NCBI GenBank assembly: GCA_900552295.1
Contig: URZB01000123.1
Span: 1-5,324 of the forward strand
Direction: 5' to 3'
Length of the DNA stretch: 5,324 nucleotides
From: an uncultured Collinsella sp.
GTDB lineage: Bacteria > Actinomycetota > Coriobacteriia > Coriobacteriales > Coriobacteriaceae
Each line of letters begins with the position of its first letter. Position 1 is the stretch's first letter. This document shows, piece after piece, positions 1-5,026 of this stretch. A model generated the notes under the pieces. It had not been told where the DNA came from. It worked only from the letters and a program-made list of their open reading frames with translations, and did no database searches. The translations under genes were made by a program, and so were the position numbers.

Positions 1-49
1 ACGAGATGTAGCTCCGTCTCGTGGGCTCGGAGATGTGTATAAGAGACAG
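1..49 (+). other. Illumina Nextera adapter (i7 side), sequencing artefact
   Basis: Not biological. Bases 1-7 (ACGAGAT) match the end of the P7 primer, 8-15 (GTAGCTCC) occupy the i7 index position, 16-30 are the Nextera read-2 linker (GTCTCGTGGGCTCGG), and 31-49 are the 19-bp Tn5 mosaic end (AGATGTGTATAAGAGACAG). Native sequence begins at 50. The same sequence is present in reverse complement at the other end of the window, so it resembles a transposon terminal inverted repeat but is library adapter that was not trimmed before assembly. Confidence 0.99.
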
Positions 50-1048
50 TTTGTCGAGTACGCCAAGTTCTGCTTTGCCGAGTTCACCGAGGTCAAGCAC
101 TGGTTTACCTTTAACGAGATTCCCGCGACCGCCGAGGGCAGCTTTATCGTCGGCAACTGGCCGCACGGCGAGAAGTATCGTCTGGACAAGGCCTTCCAGC
201 TTATGCACAACATGATGGTGGCCCACGCCAAGGCTGTCGTCGCCTTCCATGAGGGCGGCTTTGAGGGCGAGATCGGCATTGTCCAGAACCTAGAGCCCAA
301 GTATCCCCTCGATCCCAACAGCGCTGCCGACTGCGAGGCAGCTCGCATGGCCGACGTCATCAACAACCGCTGGGTACTCGACGCCACCTTCCGCGGCCAC
401 TATGCAGCCGACACCATGGAGGCTGCGACCAAGCTGGCCCATATCGCCGGCGGCGGGCTCGACGTCCGCGACGAGGACATCGCCGCGCTGACCGCCGCGC
501 TCCCCTACAACGATTGCCTGGGCGTCAACACCTACAAGTGCCAGTTCCTGCGTGCCGCCGAGGGCGAAAACAACATCAACCACAATGGCACCGGCGACAA
601 GGGCTCCTCGCGCTGGTTCCTCAAGGGCGTGGGCGAGTCATGCGTGCGCGAAGGCGTACCCACCACCGATTGGGACTGGATCATCTATCCCGAGGGCCTG
701 TACGACCTACTGCTCCGCATTAAGAACGATTACCCCAACTACAAGAAGATCTACATCACCGAGAACGGCATGGGCTATAAGGACGACTTCGAGGACGGCT
801 TTATCGACGACGCCCCTCGCATCGACTACATGCGTCAGCATCTCGCATGGATCCTCAAGGCAATCGACGGCGGCGTAAACGTCGACGGTTACTTTGTGTG
901 GTCGCTGCAGGACCAGTTCTCCTGGACCAACGGCTACAACAAGCGCTACGGCCTGTTCTACATCGACTTTGAGACCCAGAAGCGCTATCCCAAGGCAAGC
1001 GCGTACTGGTACAAGAACGTCGCGGAGACCGGCCTGCTCATGGCCTAA
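50..1048 (+). CDS. lacG: 6-phospho-beta-galactosidase (GH1), 5'-truncated
   Basis: Cytoplasmic GH1 enzyme that hydrolyses PTS-imported lactose-6-phosphate to galactose-6-phosphate and glucose. The native reading frame enters at Phe (50-52) and gives 332 residues; about 137 N-terminal residues of the usual ~468 are missing off the contig. Visible motifs are the acid/base Glu in TFNEI (Glu codon 116-118) and the nucleophile Glu in ITENG (codon 761-763). They lie 215 residues apart, matching Glu160 and Glu375 of the characterised lactococcal LacG. The phosphate-site segment SWTNGYNKRY starts at 920 and keeps the equivalents of Ser428, Trp429, Lys435 and Tyr437. The Trp favours 6-phospho-galactoside over 6-phospho-glucoside specificity. 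The projected total of about 469 residues fits LacG. Any longer N-terminus (starting MYKRQ) is adapter-encoded. A strong terminator follows 20 bases after the stop. Main alternative: a general 6-phospho-beta-glucosidase, judged less likely. Confidence 0.93.
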   Translation, partial: FVEYAKFCFAEFTEVKHWFTFNEIPATAEGSFIVGNWPHGEKYRLDKAFQLMHNMMVAHAKAVVAFHEGGFEGEIGIVQNLEPKYPLDPNSAADCEAARMADVINNRWVLDATFRGHYAADTMEAATKLAHIAGGGLDVRDEDIAALTAALPYNDCLGVNTYKCQFLRAAEGENNINHNGTGDKGSSRWFLKGVGESCVREGVPTTDWDWIIYPEGLYDLLLRIKNDYPNYKKIYITENGMGYKDDFEDGFIDDAPRIDYMRQHLAWILKAIDGGVNVDGYFVWSLQDQFSWTNGYNKRYGLFYIDFETQKRYPKASAYWYKNVAETGLLMA

Positions 1049-1068
1049 CTTTTGCCGCATACCCCCTG

Positions 1069-1117
1069 TCGGCCGCATACGAATCCCTCCATGGGTTCGC
1101 ATGCGGCCGATTTTTTT
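1069..1117 (+). terminator. Rho-independent terminator of lacG
   Basis: The arms TCGGCCGCAT (1069-1078) and ATGCGGCCGA (1101-1110) are perfectly complementary over 10 bp. The stem continues inward with CGAA/TTCG and CCC/GGG around a small bulge, and is followed directly by seven T (1111-1117). It lies 20 bases after the lacG stop. There is no A-tract on the other side, so it probably does not serve the convergent regulator gene. Confidence 0.93.
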
Positions 1118-1141
1118 GGCTCGGCCCGAGCAGGCCGTTTG

Positions 1142-1196
1142 TCTCGATCTGTAACATCTAGCAGGGATTTTCGGCCCCAATTGTTACAGATTGAGA
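1142..1196. repeat. Interrupted inverted repeat (ATCTGTAACA/TGTTACAGAT)
   Basis: Arms 1142-1156 and 1182-1196 are complementary at 14 of 15 positions, with the inner 10 bp perfect, around a 25-base spacer. A third partial copy of the arm (ATCTGTAA) occurs at 1229-1236, and both left-type copies are followed by CTAGCAG (1158-1164 and 1245-1251). The repeat fills most of the gap between lacG and the convergent regulator (1118-1244), where no gene is visible. There is no T-run, so it is not a standard terminator. It could be a dispersed palindromic repeat, a protein-binding site or an RNA hairpin. Confidence 0.6.
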
Positions 1197-1244
1197 TGAA
1201 CGGGGGGCACCCGGCTCGAAATATCTAGATCTGTAATACCTAAG

Positions 1245-2009
1245 CTAGCAGATGACCTGCGTATGCTCCTCGATGGCGACACGATCCTCGGCGGCGATAC
1301 TCGGCTCGCACACCACGGCGTCCAAACTGTCCAGGCGGCAGAAGGTGTAGAAGTCGCGCTTGCCGATCTTACTGGAGTCGGCGATCAGATAGCGCGAGTC
1401 GGCCTTGCTAAAGGCGAGCTGCTGGATACGACCCTCATCCATATTAGACGTAGACACGTCGCCATCCAGAATGCCGTTGGCGCCGATAAACGCCGCGTCG
1501 ATACCCAGCGCACGCAGGGTATCCTCGGCCGTTGGTCCCACAAAAGCGGCGGTACGGCGACGGTACATGCCGCCCACTAGGCACAGGTCGCAGTCCTCGC
1601 GCGCCTCGAGCAGGTTAAACACCGAAAGCGAATTGGTCACGATGCGCAGACGAAATGCCGGCAGCATCGAGGCCATCTGCTCAACCGTGGTGCCCGTACC
1701 CAAAAAGATGGTCGAGCCCTCCTCGATGAGCTCCACGGCGCGGCGCGCGATCTGCAACTTTTCCTCGGCATGCTTGGTGCGCTTTTCGCTGTGCGAATAC
1801 TCATGGCGCAACATAGCATGTGGACGGCCCTGCGCACTGCGGGCTCCACCGTGCACGCGCTCGATCTCGCCCAGGCTCGCAAGCTCCTCGAGATCGCGGC
1901 GGATCGTCATATCCGAGACACCCAGTGCATCCGAAATCTCCTTGACCGAGACCGTGCCCTGCTCCTCGAGCAGCTGACGAACCCTATCCTGTCGCTCTGC
2001 CTTAATCAC
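1245..2009 (-). CDS. DeoR-family transcriptional repressor (LacR-like)
   Basis: 254-residue DNA-binding regulator, the usual DeoR-family length. Residues about 6-57 form the winged helix-turn-helix, with the family signature LGVSDMTIRRDLEEL at 29-43 and ERVHGGA at 50-56. Residues about 75-235 are the DeoR sugar-phosphate sensor domain, with LGTGTT (103-108), LVGGMYR (144-150), AFIGANGI (173-180) and ADSSKIGKRDF (210-220). Members repress sugar-catabolic operons and are usually relieved by a phosphosugar; LacR of lac operons responds to tagatose-6-phosphate. The start is GTG (2007-2009), supported by the Shine-Dalgarno-like GGCGAGG seven bases upstream. The gene converges on lacG and diverges from galM, which makes a lactose/galactose regulon likely. 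The ligand and targets are inferred from context only, so no symbol is assigned. Confidence 0.93.
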   Translation of the reverse strand: MIKAERQDRVRQLLEEQGTVSVKEISDALGVSDMTIRRDLEELASLGEIERVHGGARSAQGRPHAMLRHEYSHSEKRTKHAEEKLQIARRAVELIEEGSTIFLGTGTTVEQMASMLPAFRLRIVTNSLSVFNLLEAREDCDLCLVGGMYRRRTAAFVGPTAEDTLRALGIDAAFIGANGILDGDVSTSNMDEGRIQQLAFSKADSRYLIADSSKIGKRDFYTFCRLDSLDAVVCEPSIAAEDRVAIEEHTQVIC

Positions 2010-2016
2010 GATGAAT

Positions 2017-2023
2017 CCTCGCC
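2017..2023 (-). promoter_or_regulatory. Ribosome binding site deciding the GTG start of the DeoR gene
   Basis: On the minus strand GGCGAGG is followed by seven bases and GTG (2009-2007). No ATG lies at a suitable distance, so the GTG is the supported start. Confidence 0.7.
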
Positions 2024-2061
2024 GTTCTATGCGTGCATATCATTCAAACAGTAACGAACAA

Positions 2062-2070
2062 ATTGTATCA
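2062..2070 (-). promoter_or_regulatory. Candidate extended -10 promoter of the DeoR gene
   Basis: The minus strand reads TGATACAAT, an extended -10 with five of six consensus bases, about 52 bases upstream of the GTG start. A TTGACA (2081-2086) lies upstream but is only 13 bases from the -10, too close for a standard pair, so the extended -10 would carry most of the recognition. Downstream the minus strand has TTTGTT and TGTTTG motifs that could be operator half-sites. Confidence 0.35.
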
Positions 2071-2108
2071 GACCCGTGCGTGTCAAAAATGAACGCCCGT
2101 ACAGCTCA

Positions 2109-2162
2109 ATCATCACTTTTTTGAGAAAAATACCCCCTGCTTTAGTGGGGTGTAGTGATAAT
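2109..2162. promoter_or_regulatory. Nested inverted repeats in the divergent regulator/galM region, candidate operator
   Basis: ATCATCACT (2109-2117) and AGTGATAAT (2154-2162) are complementary at eight of nine positions. Inside them are TTTTT/AAAAA (2118-2122 and 2126-2130) and ACCCC/GGGGT (2132-2136 and 2147-2151). The right arm contains GATAAT, a possible -10 of galM, without a recognisable -35. The position between two divergent genes, one of them a repressor, makes an operator plausible. This is inferred from symmetry and position only. Confidence 0.35.
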
Positions 2163-2205
2163 CTCGCCTGTTCGCGCTACAGTTTGTCGGAAATACCTCG
2201 ATGTT

Positions 2206-2209
2206 AGGA
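2206..2209 (+). promoter_or_regulatory. Ribosome binding site of galM
   Basis: AGGA ends five bases before the ATG at 2215. This supports that start over the in-frame GTG at 2155, which would add 20 residues with no resemblance to the family. Confidence 0.7.
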
Positions 2210-2214
2210 ACCAA

Positions 2215-3267
2215 ATGATCACTTCCGAGCTTTTCGGCACCGCGCCGTGCGGTACCCCCGTTCATCGTTACACCCTCAACGGGCCCGAGATCTGCGTTCG
2301 CATTATGGACTTTGGCGCCACCGTGCTGGGCATCGACGTGCCCGACATCCCCGGCAACGTGCGCGATGTGGTGCTGGGCTTCGATAAGCTCGAGGATTAC
2401 TTTGACAACCCCGCCTGCTTTGGCGCGACCATCGGCCCCGTGGCCAACCGCACTGCGGGCGCCACGATCACCATCGCCGGCACGGACTGGCATATGCCGG
2501 CCAACGAGGGCGTCAACAACCTGCACAGCGACCTTGAGCACGGCCTGCACAAGCGCGTGTGGGACGTTGAGCTCGACGAGGTCCACAATGCCGTGCGCAT
2601 GACCACCTCGCTTGAGGACGGTGAGCTGGGCCTGCCCGGCAACCGAACCTTTACGGCTGTGTTTACCGTTACGCGCACCGGTGTCTTCCGCATCGAGTAT
2701 GGTTGTGAGAGCGACCGCGCCACCTACGTGTCCATGACCAACCACACATACTTTAACCTTGCCGGCCATAACGCCGGCATGGACTGCGAACATTTCTTTG
2801 TCGCCAACGCCGCCCACTACCTGCCCATTGATGACCAGAACATTCCCACCGGCGAAATCGCTCCGGTCGAGGGAACACCGTTTGACTTTCGCGAGCTGCG
2901 CCCCGTCGCACCCGGCATGGAGACCGACGACCCGCAGATCAAGCAGGCCCGTGGCTATGATCACTGCCTGTGCATCGATGGCTATCAGTACGGCCGCAAC
3001 CTGCGTCGCGCCCTTCATGTCGAGGAGATGTGGACCGGCCGCGAGCTGGACTACTACACCACCGCCCCGGGCGTGCAGCTCTACACCGGCAATTGGTTGG
3101 GTGACGAGCACGCCAAGGACGATGCCAACTACGGTTGGGGTGCCGGCTTTGCTCTCGAGGCCGAGATGTACCCCGACACGCCGCACCAGCCGCTGTTCCC
3201 GCAGGGCATCGTGGGCCCGGGTCACCCCTACAGCAATGTGATCGAGTATCACTTTATGAGGCACTAA
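2215..3267 (+). CDS. galM: Aldose 1-epimerase (mutarotase)
   Basis: 350-residue cytoplasmic mutarotase that interconverts alpha and beta anomers of galactose or glucose, typical length for the family. It feeds alpha-galactose into the Leloir pathway. Visible family motifs, numbered from the chosen ATG, are GPVANRTAG (74-82, sugar-binding Asn-Arg), NNLHS with His104, the catalytic-acid motif NHTYFNL with His177, YDH with Asp249, and FALEAEMYPDTPHQP with the catalytic base Glu315. The spacing of these four residues is close to that of lactococcal GalM (His96, His170, Asp243, Glu304). The start is set by AGGA five bases upstream. The gene is divergent from the DeoR repressor and ends in a strong hairpin. 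In context it may equilibrate glucose released by LacG or galactose from other glycosidases. The exact substrate is not readable from the sequence. Confidence 0.95.
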   Translation: MITSELFGTAPCGTPVHRYTLNGPEICVRIMDFGATVLGIDVPDIPGNVRDVVLGFDKLEDYFDNPACFGATIGPVANRTAGATITIAGTDWHMPANEGVNNLHSDLEHGLHKRVWDVELDEVHNAVRMTTSLEDGELGLPGNRTFTAVFTVTRTGVFRIEYGCESDRATYVSMTNHTYFNLAGHNAGMDCEHFFVANAAHYLPIDDQNIPTGEIAPVEGTPFDFRELRPVAPGMETDDPQIKQARGYDHCLCIDGYQYGRNLRRALHVEEMWTGRELDYYTTAPGVQLYTGNWLGDEHAKDDANYGWGAGFALEAEMYPDTPHQPLFPQGIVGPGHPYSNVIEYHFMRH

Positions 3268-3293
3268 TTCCACTACGCGACATATCGCACAGC

Positions 3294-3328
3294 AGCGCCC
3301 GCCGGCACCACCGCCGGCGGGCGCTTTT
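3294..3328 (+). terminator. Rho-independent terminator of galM
   Basis: A perfect 13-bp stem: AGCGCCCGCCGGC (3294-3306) pairs with GCCGGCGGGCGCT (3313-3325) around a six-base loop. It ends in TTTT (3325-3328) and begins 26 bases after the galM stop. The T-run is short but the stem is very strong. Confidence 0.85.
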
Positions 3329-3373
3329 CATCCCTAGGGCTCAATTTCGCTGTTACTATATGAGTGGCATATC

Positions 3374-3525
3374 AAAACTATGCCCATTTACTACGTTTAG
3401 CCAGGGATGCTCGACCATGCGCCGGTTTTTGCGAAAATCGCAAGCCGTCTACCTGCGGTTTTGTTATTCTCAAATTCGGCGTGCTCGGCGATAGGCAATC
3501 AAACGTAGTAAATGGGCATAGTTTT
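3374..3525. repeat. 152-bp palindromic element with perfect 25-bp inverted arms (MITE-like)
   Basis: The left arm 3374-3398 (begins AAAACTATGCCC) and the right arm 3501-3525 (ends GGGCATAGTTTT) are perfectly complementary over 25 bp. Pairing extends two more bases outward (TCAAAA against TTTTTGA) if one extra T is allowed. The 102-base interior contains a smaller hairpin, TTGCG (3429-3433) with CGCAA (3439-3443). No transposase, clear target-site duplication or supported gene is visible. A 33-codon frame at 3407-3508 has no ribosome binding site at a workable distance. The element occupies most of the 325-base gap between galM and the EIIB gene. A non-autonomous mobile repeat or a structured RNA are the main possibilities. 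Confidence 0.7.
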
Positions 3526-3560
3526 TGACAGGCGGCATCGCGCGCATCCCTCGCGAGGGC

Positions 3561-3595
3561 AAAATGATCCGTTTTCCTCCGTCCCCAAGGGATCA
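3561..3595 (-). terminator. Candidate terminator overlapping the EIIB stop codon
   Basis: On the minus strand TGATCC (3595-3590), whose first three bases are the EIIB stop, pairs with GGATCA (3570-3565). A 19-base loop with weak internal pairing separates them, and TTTT (3564-3561) follows. Further along, CCCTCGCGAGGG (3548-3559) is a perfect 12-bp palindrome. The stem is short, so termination is uncertain. Confidence 0.4.
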
Positions 3596-4075
3596 GTTGA
3601 GCAGATTGTCGATGGGGTCGGGATCGGAGCTGGGGAGGTAGCGGATTTCTAGCTCTATGCCGAGTTCTTGCAGCTCTTTGAGGGCGGCGACGTCCTCGTC
3701 GTCTACGGCAACTGCGGGTGTAACGGGACGTTTACCCTCCCCTGCCTGCATATGACCAATGCTGATCTTGGTGATCGGCACACCACCCTTAACCAGCGCG
3801 AGCGCATCGGCGGGTGAGGCCACCATGACCAGAATCCATTGACGCGGCGTTGCGGTATGAATGATGTCGATGGCCTTTTTCACCGAGAAAAACCGTGTCC
3901 ACACACCTTCTGGCGCCGCGACCCTCATAGGCGCCCACTTGCGCGAATCCACCGCGATCTCATCGTTGACGATTAGGACAAGGTTGGAACCCACGGCTTC
4001 GTTCCATAGCTCAACGTCTTGCCCGTAAATAAACCGGTCATCGATACGTGTAAGAAGGATCCTGGGTTGAGCCAT
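3593..4075 (-). CDS. PTS mannose-family EIIB subunit, orphan, active-site His replaced by Tyr
   Basis: 160-residue soluble EIIB of the mannose/sorbose PTS family, full length. These subunits carry phosphate from EIIA to the incoming sugar on a histidine in the N-terminal motif RIDDRLIHGQ. Here residues 10-19 read RIDDRFIYGQ, so the phosphorylated His is Tyr17 (codon TAC, 4027-4025). The rest of the fold is well kept: NLVLIVNDE (31-39), LVKGGVP (93-99), KISIGHMQ (102-109) and a VDDEDVAALKEL helix in the C-terminal half. It resembles EIIB of N-acetylgalactosamine/galactosamine systems most. No EIIA, EIIC or EIID gene is adjacent: a palindromic repeat lies downstream and a divergent tRNA upstream. 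Conventional phosphotransfer is therefore unlikely; a regulatory or decoy role, or a decaying gene, are inferences. The ATG has only a weak GGGG five bases upstream. Confidence 0.9.
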   Translation of the reverse strand: MAQPRILLTRIDDRFIYGQDVELWNEAVGSNLVLIVNDEIAVDSRKWAPMRVAAPEGVWTRFFSVKKAIDIIHTATPRQWILVMVASPADALALVKGGVPITKISIGHMQAGEGKRPVTPAVAVDDEDVAALKELQELGIELEIRYLPSSDPDPIDNLLN

Positions 4076-4120
4076 GGCAGCCCCATTCTGTTTGAGATCC
4101 GTAAGAGCAAGACATCGCGT

Positions 4121-4143
4121 CTTTAATATTAGTGCATTTAAAG
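4121..4143 (-). promoter_or_regulatory. AT-rich upstream region of the EIIB gene, possible promoter/operator
   Basis: CTTTAA (4121-4126) and TTAAAG (4138-4143) form a 6-bp inverted repeat in an otherwise unusually AT-rich patch about 46 bases upstream of the EIIB start. The minus strand contains TAATAT, a possible -10, but no convincing -35. Apart from this and the tRNA promoter, I see nothing in 4076-4232. Confidence 0.25.
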
Positions 4144-4164
4144 TGAGAAAAGCCGTCAGAACAC

Positions 4165-4193
4165 TTGCGCGGATTTACGATGTCCCGTATCAT
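4165..4193 (+). promoter_or_regulatory. Promoter of tRNA-Thr
   Basis: TTGCGC (-35) and TATCAT (-10, five of six consensus bases) are separated by exactly 17 bases. The -10 ends 39 bases before the tRNA. A small inverted repeat, TGACGC/GCGTCA (4204-4209 and 4217-4222), lies in the leader. Confidence 0.5.
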
Positions 4194-4232
4194 AGACAGC
4201 CGTTGACGCCTCAGTTGCGTCACCACATGGCC

Positions 4233-4308
4233 GCCAGCGTAGCTCAGTTGGTAGAGCACCGCTCTCGTAAAGCGGGGGTCACCGGTTCGAGCCCGGTCGC
4301 TGGCTCCA
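4233..4308 (+). tRNA. tRNA-Thr (anticodon CGT), CCA encoded
   Basis: A complete cloverleaf is readable. The acceptor stem is GCCAGCG (4233-4239) with CGCTGGC (4298-4304), the discriminator is T4305 and the encoded CCA is 4306-4308. The D arm has GCTC/GAGC. The anticodon stem CCGCT/AGCGG encloses the loop CTCGTAA with anticodon CGT at 4266-4268, which reads the threonine codon ACG. The T arm ACCGG-TTCGAGC-CCGGT is canonical. It is followed by its own terminator and is a single-gene unit. No duplicated 3' end that would mark an integration site is present in the window. Confidence 0.98.
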
Positions 4309-4319
4309 TTGCACAAGAT

Positions 4320-4342
4320 AGCCGCCTTCGGGCGGCTTTTTT
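4320..4342 (+). terminator. Rho-independent terminator of tRNA-Thr
   Basis: AGCCGCC (4320-4326) pairs with GGCGGCT (4331-4337) around a TTCG loop closed by C-G, the extra-stable UUCG tetraloop. It is followed by T through 4342. It begins 12 bases after the tRNA CCA. Confidence 0.95.
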
Positions 4343-4408
4343 GTTGCCGATTTCGGACGCACATCCGCCAATCCAAGCACAACGCTGTCGACAACTCCTC
4401 TACTCAAC

Positions 4409-4462
4409 AAAAAGCCCCGCCAACCGCGGCCTCCCAAACGGGGAACCGCGATTAACGGGGCT
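4409..4462 (-). terminator. Long Rho-independent terminator of yhcH
   Basis: On the minus strand AGCCCCG (4462-4456) pairs with CGGGGCT (4419-4413) and is followed by a run of T (4413-4409). Inside are a second stem CGCGG/CCGCG and an apical CCC/GGG, giving a multi-part hairpin. It lies 58 bases beyond the yhcH stop. In the rest of 4343-4520 I see nothing else. Confidence 0.85.
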
Positions 4463-4520
4463 CAAGCGCGCTCCTCAATGGAATCACGCCATCAGACGAA
4501 CAACTCAGCCGAGCAGCGCG

Positions 4521-4994
4521 CTACTCCTCCCAGTAAGCATCTGCAAGCAGCTTAAAGCAGATCTTCTTGACCGGCTGTGCGCCATCGCCCGGGAACTCGA
4601 GCGTGGGCATGTGAGGCTCGCCGGCAACGAACAGCGCGAACTTGCCGTCGGCAAGATCGCCGGCGATCGAAGCGTCGGAATCGACCAGATCGTAGTCGTC
4701 CTTCTCGTCAAACTCCTGGACCAGCGTCAGGCTGCCCGTGGCGACCTTAAAGGCCTCGCGACCCTCGACATCGATCTGCAGGTCGTGATAGCGCTGATGC
4801 GTCTCATAGTGAGCCTCGGCCTCGGGACGTGTCGTGGGAGCCATGACGTTCGCAAAGACCTTATCGCCCAGAATCGGATGGCTACCGACCTCGAGCTCCG
4901 CCGGATCGTTCTCCTCGAGCCAGTCAATCAGCACGTCGAGGCCCTTGAGCATTCCGCGAGACTCCTCGATATCGCCCAGTGCACCATAAATCAT
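4521..4994 (-). CDS. yhcH: YhcH/YjgK/YiaL family protein, probable sialic acid/sugar anomerase
   Basis: 157-residue single-domain cupin-like protein, the usual length for the family (E. coli YhcH is about 154). Family landmarks are HPILGDKVFANVM (39-51), ETHQRYHDLQ (64-73), EFDEKDDYDLV (94-104) and the signature FALFVAGEPHMP (119-130), followed by VKKICFKL (142-149). His66 and His128, with nearby acidic residues, are the likely metal ligands. E. coli YhcH is a metal-dependent N-acetylneuraminate anomerase that supplies open-chain substrate to the sialate aldolase; relatives include EbgC and TabA. The start ATG has GAGAGGGG six bases upstream. The upstream neighbour on the same strand appears to be nagA, 32 bases away, which supports an amino-sugar/sialate operon. 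A strong terminator ends the unit. Substrate is inferred from family and neighbour. Confidence 0.92.
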   Translation of the reverse strand: MIYGALGDIEESRGMLKGLDVLIDWLEENDPAELEVGSHPILGDKVFANVMAPTTRPEAEAHYETHQRYHDLQIDVEGREAFKVATGSLTLVQEFDEKDDYDLVDSDASIAGDLADGKFALFVAGEPHMPTLEFPGDGAQPVKKICFKLLADAYWEE

Positions 4995-5000
4995 CTAAAT

Positions 5001-5008
5001 CCCCTCTC
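5001..5008 (-). promoter_or_regulatory. Ribosome binding site of yhcH
   Basis: GAGAGGGG on the minus strand, six bases before the ATG. It lies in the 32-base gap after the upstream stop, consistent with co-transcription. Confidence 0.75.
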
Positions 5009-5026
5009 GGATCGTTTCTTTAGCGG

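Noticed and set aside
1054..1080. Direct repeat GCCGCATAC (1054-1062 and 1072-1080)
   Set aside because: The second copy is part of the lacG terminator stem; a nine-base repeat in high-GC sequence is too weak to interpret.
1405..1977. Plus-strand open frame of 190 codons opposite the DeoR gene
   Set aside because: Antisense shadow of a clear regulator; composition is Ser/Arg-rich with no motif.
2113..3273. Long minus-strand open frame (386 codons) opposite galM
   Set aside because: galM on the plus strand has clear family motifs and a ribosome binding site. The antisense frame is a high-GC shadow with no recognisable domain.
3135..3494. Plus-strand open frame of 119 codons overlapping the galM end and the repeat
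   Set aside because: It crosses the galM stop and a strong terminator hairpin in a different frame, and has no domain.
3407..3508. 33-codon frame inside the palindromic element
   Set aside because: No ribosome binding site at a workable distance; it lies wholly between and into the inverted arms, and nothing indicates translation.
3374..3525. CRISPR-like repeat
   Set aside because: There are only two copies, in inverted orientation, with no regular spacers and no cas genes.
4233..4308. tRNA as an attachment site for an integrated element
   Set aside because: No duplicate of the tRNA 3' end and no integrase gene in the window.
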